Assembly: GCA_024402635.1 (NCBI GenBank)
Contig: JAKSTJ010000002.1
Location: 1 to 64,000 of the forward strand
Origin: Treponema sp.
GTDB taxonomy: Bacteria > Spirochaetota > Spirochaetia > Treponematales > Treponemataceae
DNA: 64,000 nucleotides
Direction of reading: 5' to 3'
A program made the translations under genes and the position numbers. The notes beneath the pieces were generated by a model that had not been told where the DNA came from, made no database searches, and was given only the letters and a program-made list of their open reading frames with translations. Position 1 is the first letter of the stretch. Each line of letters opens with the position of its first letter. Positions 61,575-64,000 of this stretch are shown in pieces.

Positions 61575-62873
61575 ATGGCTACTAAAAAAACAACAGGTAC
61601 CGAAAAATCTGGTACAACAAAAAAATCAGAAGTTAAGAAAACAGGAACTGCTTCAAAAAGCCGTTCTACTAAAAAAAGTTCAGATTCTATTTTAAAAGTA
61701 TCTGCATCTAAAAAAACTGGTAATGTAAAGGTTGGTCTTGATGCAGAAAATATTATTAAAAATGTTGTAAATAGGAAATGGACTCGTGGCAAAAAAACAG
61801 GAGTACTTTCAATTGTAATCATTATTGTGGCACTTCTCTTGTTTGGAACATGGTTTGTCTACGGAAAGCCAACAATTGAAATTGGAGCAGAAGGATGGAC
61901 AGTTGTTCAGACAGAAGAACCAATAATTGAACATATTGGAGAAATCTTTAGAGGTGAATATCCTCCTAAAACTGAATATGTAGAAAACAATAATGGGACA
62001 GGAGAAAAACAGTCTTCTGTAAAAAAATCTAACGGTCAGGTTATATCATCTACAGGTACAAAAGGTTCTTTCCCTGGTGATCTTGGAAATGCTGAAAATT
62101 CTCCATTGTACTTAGGAAATCCTACAGATGCAGTTTCTGATGTTTCTAAAAATACAAATTATTTAATGGTAAAACCTCAGTATACTTTGTCTTACAATAC
62201 AGAAACTTTGTGCCCTAACTGGGTTGCATGGCATCTTGATAACAGTGATTTTGGTGGTGCTGATCGAAGTAATGATTTTAGACCAGACGAAGAGCTTCCT
62301 GCACAATGGTACGCTGTAAAAAAAGCTGATTATCAGTATAACGCATATGGTTATGATAGAGGTCACGTTTGTCCTTCTGCAGATAGAACTAAAACTCCAG
62401 AAGATAATTCTATGACATTCCTTATGACAAATATGGTTCCACAGTCTCCTGACAATAATCGTGTTATCTGGATGCATTTTGAAGCTTATGAACGTGAACT
62501 GGTAAAGGATGGAAAAGAAGCTTATATTATTGCCGGTCCATATGGAACTGGAGGAACTGGTGCAAAAGGAACATTTGATTCTATTCCAATTAATTTAAAA
62601 TCCGGCGAAACATTAAATATGAATGTACCTGCATATACATGGAAAGTTGTAATTGTTCTGGACGAAGGTTCTGATGATTTAAGCCGAATCAATAAAAATT
62701 CTACAGTAATCGCAATTAATGTTCCAAATCAAATGGGAATGGGAAAAACTGGTGACTGGGAACAGTATATTACTACAATTGATGAAATTGAAGCTTTGAC
62801 CGGTTACGATTTCTTTGAACTTCTCCCAGATGATATTGAAGATGCTCTTGAAGCTTCTGTATATCAAAAATAA
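61575..62873 (+). CDS. Membrane-anchored DNA/RNA non-specific endonuclease (NUC1 family)
   Basis: The 432-residue protein starts with about 65 Lys/Thr/Ser-rich residues like those on the parE-like protein. One membrane helix (about 75-97) follows, then a linker, and then a beta-beta-alpha-metal nuclease domain (about 195-425). The catalytic DRGH motif is present in YDRGHVCPSAD, and TNMVPQSPDNNRVIW gives the metal-ligand asparagine segment. With the N-terminus inside, the nuclease lies outside the cytoplasm, where it could degrade environmental nucleic acid. No immunity gene is obvious beside it. Confidence 0.88.
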   Translation: MATKKTTGTEKSGTTKKSEVKKTGTASKSRSTKKSSDSILKVSASKKTGNVKVGLDAENIIKNVVNRKWTRGKKTGVLSIVIIIVALLLFGTWFVYGKPTIEIGAEGWTVVQTEEPIIEHIGEIFRGEYPPKTEYVENNNGTGEKQSSVKKSNGQVISSTGTKGSFPGDLGNAENSPLYLGNPTDAVSDVSKNTNYLMVKPQYTLSYNTETLCPNWVAWHLDNSDFGGADRSNDFRPDEELPAQWYAVKKADYQYNAYGYDRGHVCPSADRTKTPEDNSMTFLMTNMVPQSPDNNRVIWMHFEAYERELVKDGKEAYIIAGPYGTGGTGAKGTFDSIPINLKSGETLNMNVPAYTWKVVIVLDEGSDDLSRINKNSTVIAINVPNQMGMGKTGDWEQYITTIDEIEALTGYDFFELLPDDIEDALEASVYQK

Positions 62874-62901
62874 TTTTTCTTAAAAACTAAAATCAATTTA
62901 T

Positions 62902-62950
62902 AAATAACTTACTGATATCTGGAAAATTCTACATATTGGTAAGTTATTTT
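62902..62950. terminator. Possible hairpin at the nuclease-folA junction
   Basis: AATAACTTAC and GTAAGTTATT pair with a 25-nt loop that includes the last codons of folA. Flanking T-rich stretches could end either transcript, but the loop is long. Confidence 0.4.
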
Positions 62951-63403
62951 ATTTTCTGTTCGAATTTCCAATTCAGTTTTTTTCCAGTCTTCAGATAATA
63001 CCGGGAAGAAACTGTTGCCTTTAAAATCATAAAATATTTCTGTTCCATAAATCTTATTGGCAAAAGGCAGACATTGTTCATAAATCGACTGTCCACCGGC
63101 AATTAAAATTTCTGATTGTTCTGAAGCCTGCTGAGTTTTTATAAATTCAACGGCTTGTTTTATGGAAGGTAAAAGCAAACATCCTTCTGGAACTGATTTA
63201 AGGGTTTTGGAAATTACAAGAATTGTACAATAAGGAAGAGGTTTTCCGATTTCTTCGAAAGTTTTTCTTCCCATAATAACGATTTTCCCGCTGCATATTT
63301 TTTTAAAACGGTCTCTTTCGGAAGGAAGGTTCCATGGAATTTTTCCATTGTTACCAATAACGCGGCCATTTTTTGTGTATGCAGCAAGAAGAGAAATATT
63401 CAT
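62909..63403 (-). CDS. folA: Dihydrofolate reductase
   Basis: This enzyme reduces dihydrofolate with NADPH. The 164-residue protein has SLLAAYTKNGRVIGNNGKIPWNLPSER (substrate and Met20 loop), IVIMGRKTFEEIG, and IAGGQSIYEQCLPF for NADPH binding. Its length is typical. It directly follows flgN with no gap, so the two may be translated from one message, which is an uncommon partner for a folate gene. Confidence 0.93.
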   Translation of the reverse strand: MNISLLAAYTKNGRVIGNNGKIPWNLPSERDRFKKICSGKIVIMGRKTFEEIGKPLPYCTILVISKTLKSVPEGCLLLPSIKQAVEFIKTQQASEQSEILIAGGQSIYEQCLPFANKIYGTEIFYDFKGNSFFPVLSEDWKKTELEIRTENKITYQYVEFSRYQ

Positions 63404-63880
63404 TTATGCTTCTACTTCAACAAGTTGTGCAACCGGCTTTTTAGCAGAATAAACGTTATTTCTGTTTGAATATGGATTTTTGAAATTCTGAATCTGTGTA
63501 CGAATGTTTTCAATATGTACACGAAGTAAATCTCTGTTAATCTGATTCTGTTTAAGAACTTTTTCCTGAAGATCGTTAAGTTCATTCTGAATTTTTGTAA
63601 TTGATTCAGTTTCAGCAGAATCCTGAGCAGCTGAATCATTGTACATTTTTGACATAGGAACAATAACTTTCTGCAGATTTGCAATATTTTTTACAACCTG
63701 CTGTTCAAGTTCTGTGTGGGCAATTAATGCTTCAGAATTTTCAGAAGAAATAGAATCCTGCTGTTTTTCCAGAACTTCGAGATATTCTTTAAATTTTCCC
63801 CTTTGTTGTTCCAGTAAAGTTTTAAACTTTTTAAGTATTGCAACTCTTTGGTTTAATTCCTCTTGTGTAAGTTCAGCCAT
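63404..63880 (-). CDS. flgN: FlgN-like flagellar export chaperone
   Basis: FlgN-type proteins guard FlgK and FlgL before export into the periplasmic flagellum. The 158-residue protein is almost entirely helical coiled coil (about 1-130, with heptads such as LNQRVAILKKFKTLLEQQRGKF) followed by a short tail. It has the size and composition of the family but no diagnostic motif, so the name is probable. GGGAGGAATAG upstream is a good ribosome-binding site. It lies downstream of the gene ending at 63912. Confidence 0.65.
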   Translation of the reverse strand: MAELTQEELNQRVAILKKFKTLLEQQRGKFKEYLEVLEKQQDSISSENSEALIAHTELEQQVVKNIANLQKVIVPMSKMYNDSAAQDSAETESITKIQNELNDLQEKVLKQNQINRDLLRVHIENIRTQIQNFKNPYSNRNNVYSAKKPVAQLVEVEA

Positions 63881-63911
63881 TCTATTCCTCCCGAATTATA
63901 TAGCTTTCAGG

Positions 63912-64000
63912 TTATCCCTGAATGTTAAGTGCATTTTCAATTTTAGCTGCAGGAGCATTTGCAGTACTATTGGCAACCTGTCTCCATGAATCAGCTAACT
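63912..64000 (-). CDS. C-terminal end of a gene upstream of flgN (partial)
   Basis: The frame reads LADSWRQVANSTANAPAAKI, then ENALNIQG, and stops with TAA at 63914-63912. It continues past the window edge. I do not recognise it from 29 residues. The position just before flgN suggests a flagellar gene, but this is not certain. Confidence 0.6.
   Translation of the reverse strand, partial: LADSWRQVANSTANAPAAKIENALNIQG

Noticed and set aside
61575-62873. NUC1 nuclease as a toxin-immunity pair
   Set aside because: No small immunity-like gene is adjacent; the next gene is folA on the other strand.
1-64000. CRISPR array, transposase, integrase or phage genes
   Set aside because: No evenly spaced repeat-spacer pattern and no protein with such motifs was found in the window.

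Overview
The window is A+T-rich chromosomal DNA that I read as a plant-fibre-degrading Treponema-like spirochaete of the gut or rumen. The main reasons are many lipoproteins with loose spirochaetal lipoboxes, a DUF2259-type secreted protein, a FlgN-like flagellar gene at the right edge, and a set of hemicellulose enzymes (GH10 xylanase, GH26 mannanase, GH43, CE1-like esterase) among housekeeping genes. The genus is an inference from protein resemblance. No phage, transposase, CRISPR array or rRNA is visible.

Layout. 1-2951: end of a Na+-pumping decarboxylase beta subunit, a DUF975 membrane protein, and an NhaC antiporter paired with an unlisted 53-residue protein. 3114-10163: a head-to-tail run of an RCK ion channel, a cyclic-nucleotide-binding protein, an ArsB/NhaD-type transporter, rsgA, mutS2 and a stand-alone CBM48-like protein. 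10183-10720: tRNA-Gln(CUG), tRNA-Glu(CUC) and two decayed tRNA-Glu copies carrying a small hairpin element. 10717-18170: an S41 peptidase, then parE-like and parC-like topoisomerase genes facing each other around yigZ and a xylanase. 18302-27353: lysA-mscS and a complete trp operon, trpE-trpGD-trpCF-trpB-trpA, behind a promoter overlapped by tandem palindromes. 27439-40031: GH26, an aldo/keto reductase, a heterodimeric ABC exporter, a 567-bp hairpin-rich gap, GH43, esterase, acyl-CoA synthetase and groEL. 40119-55106: lipoproteins, a formylglycine-generating-enzyme-like protein, an M48 protease, a LacI regulator, a second acyl-CoA synthetase, a U32 peptidase, ssb and several unrecognised genes. 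55258-64000: hisC, a phosphoesterase, a second FGE-like protein, corA, an ABC-F ATPase, a membrane-anchored NUC1 nuclease, folA and flgN.

The most interesting signals are non-coding. (1) A hairpin family (10526-10567 and 33598-33634, with a collapsed third copy at 10688-10720) keeps one architecture while its stems change in a compensatory way. (2) An 87-89 bp two-hairpin element is repeated 58 kb apart, both times just 3' of a minus-strand gene, with GNRA loops and a compensatory pair on that strand. (3) The 3' end of tRNA-Glu is directly repeated over 40 bp. (4) Several genes have a -10 box 6-7 nt before the ATG and no Shine-Dalgarno sequence, which predicts leaderless mRNAs.

All statements come from reading the sequence. 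No database search, folding program or alignment was run, and family names rest on motif recognition.
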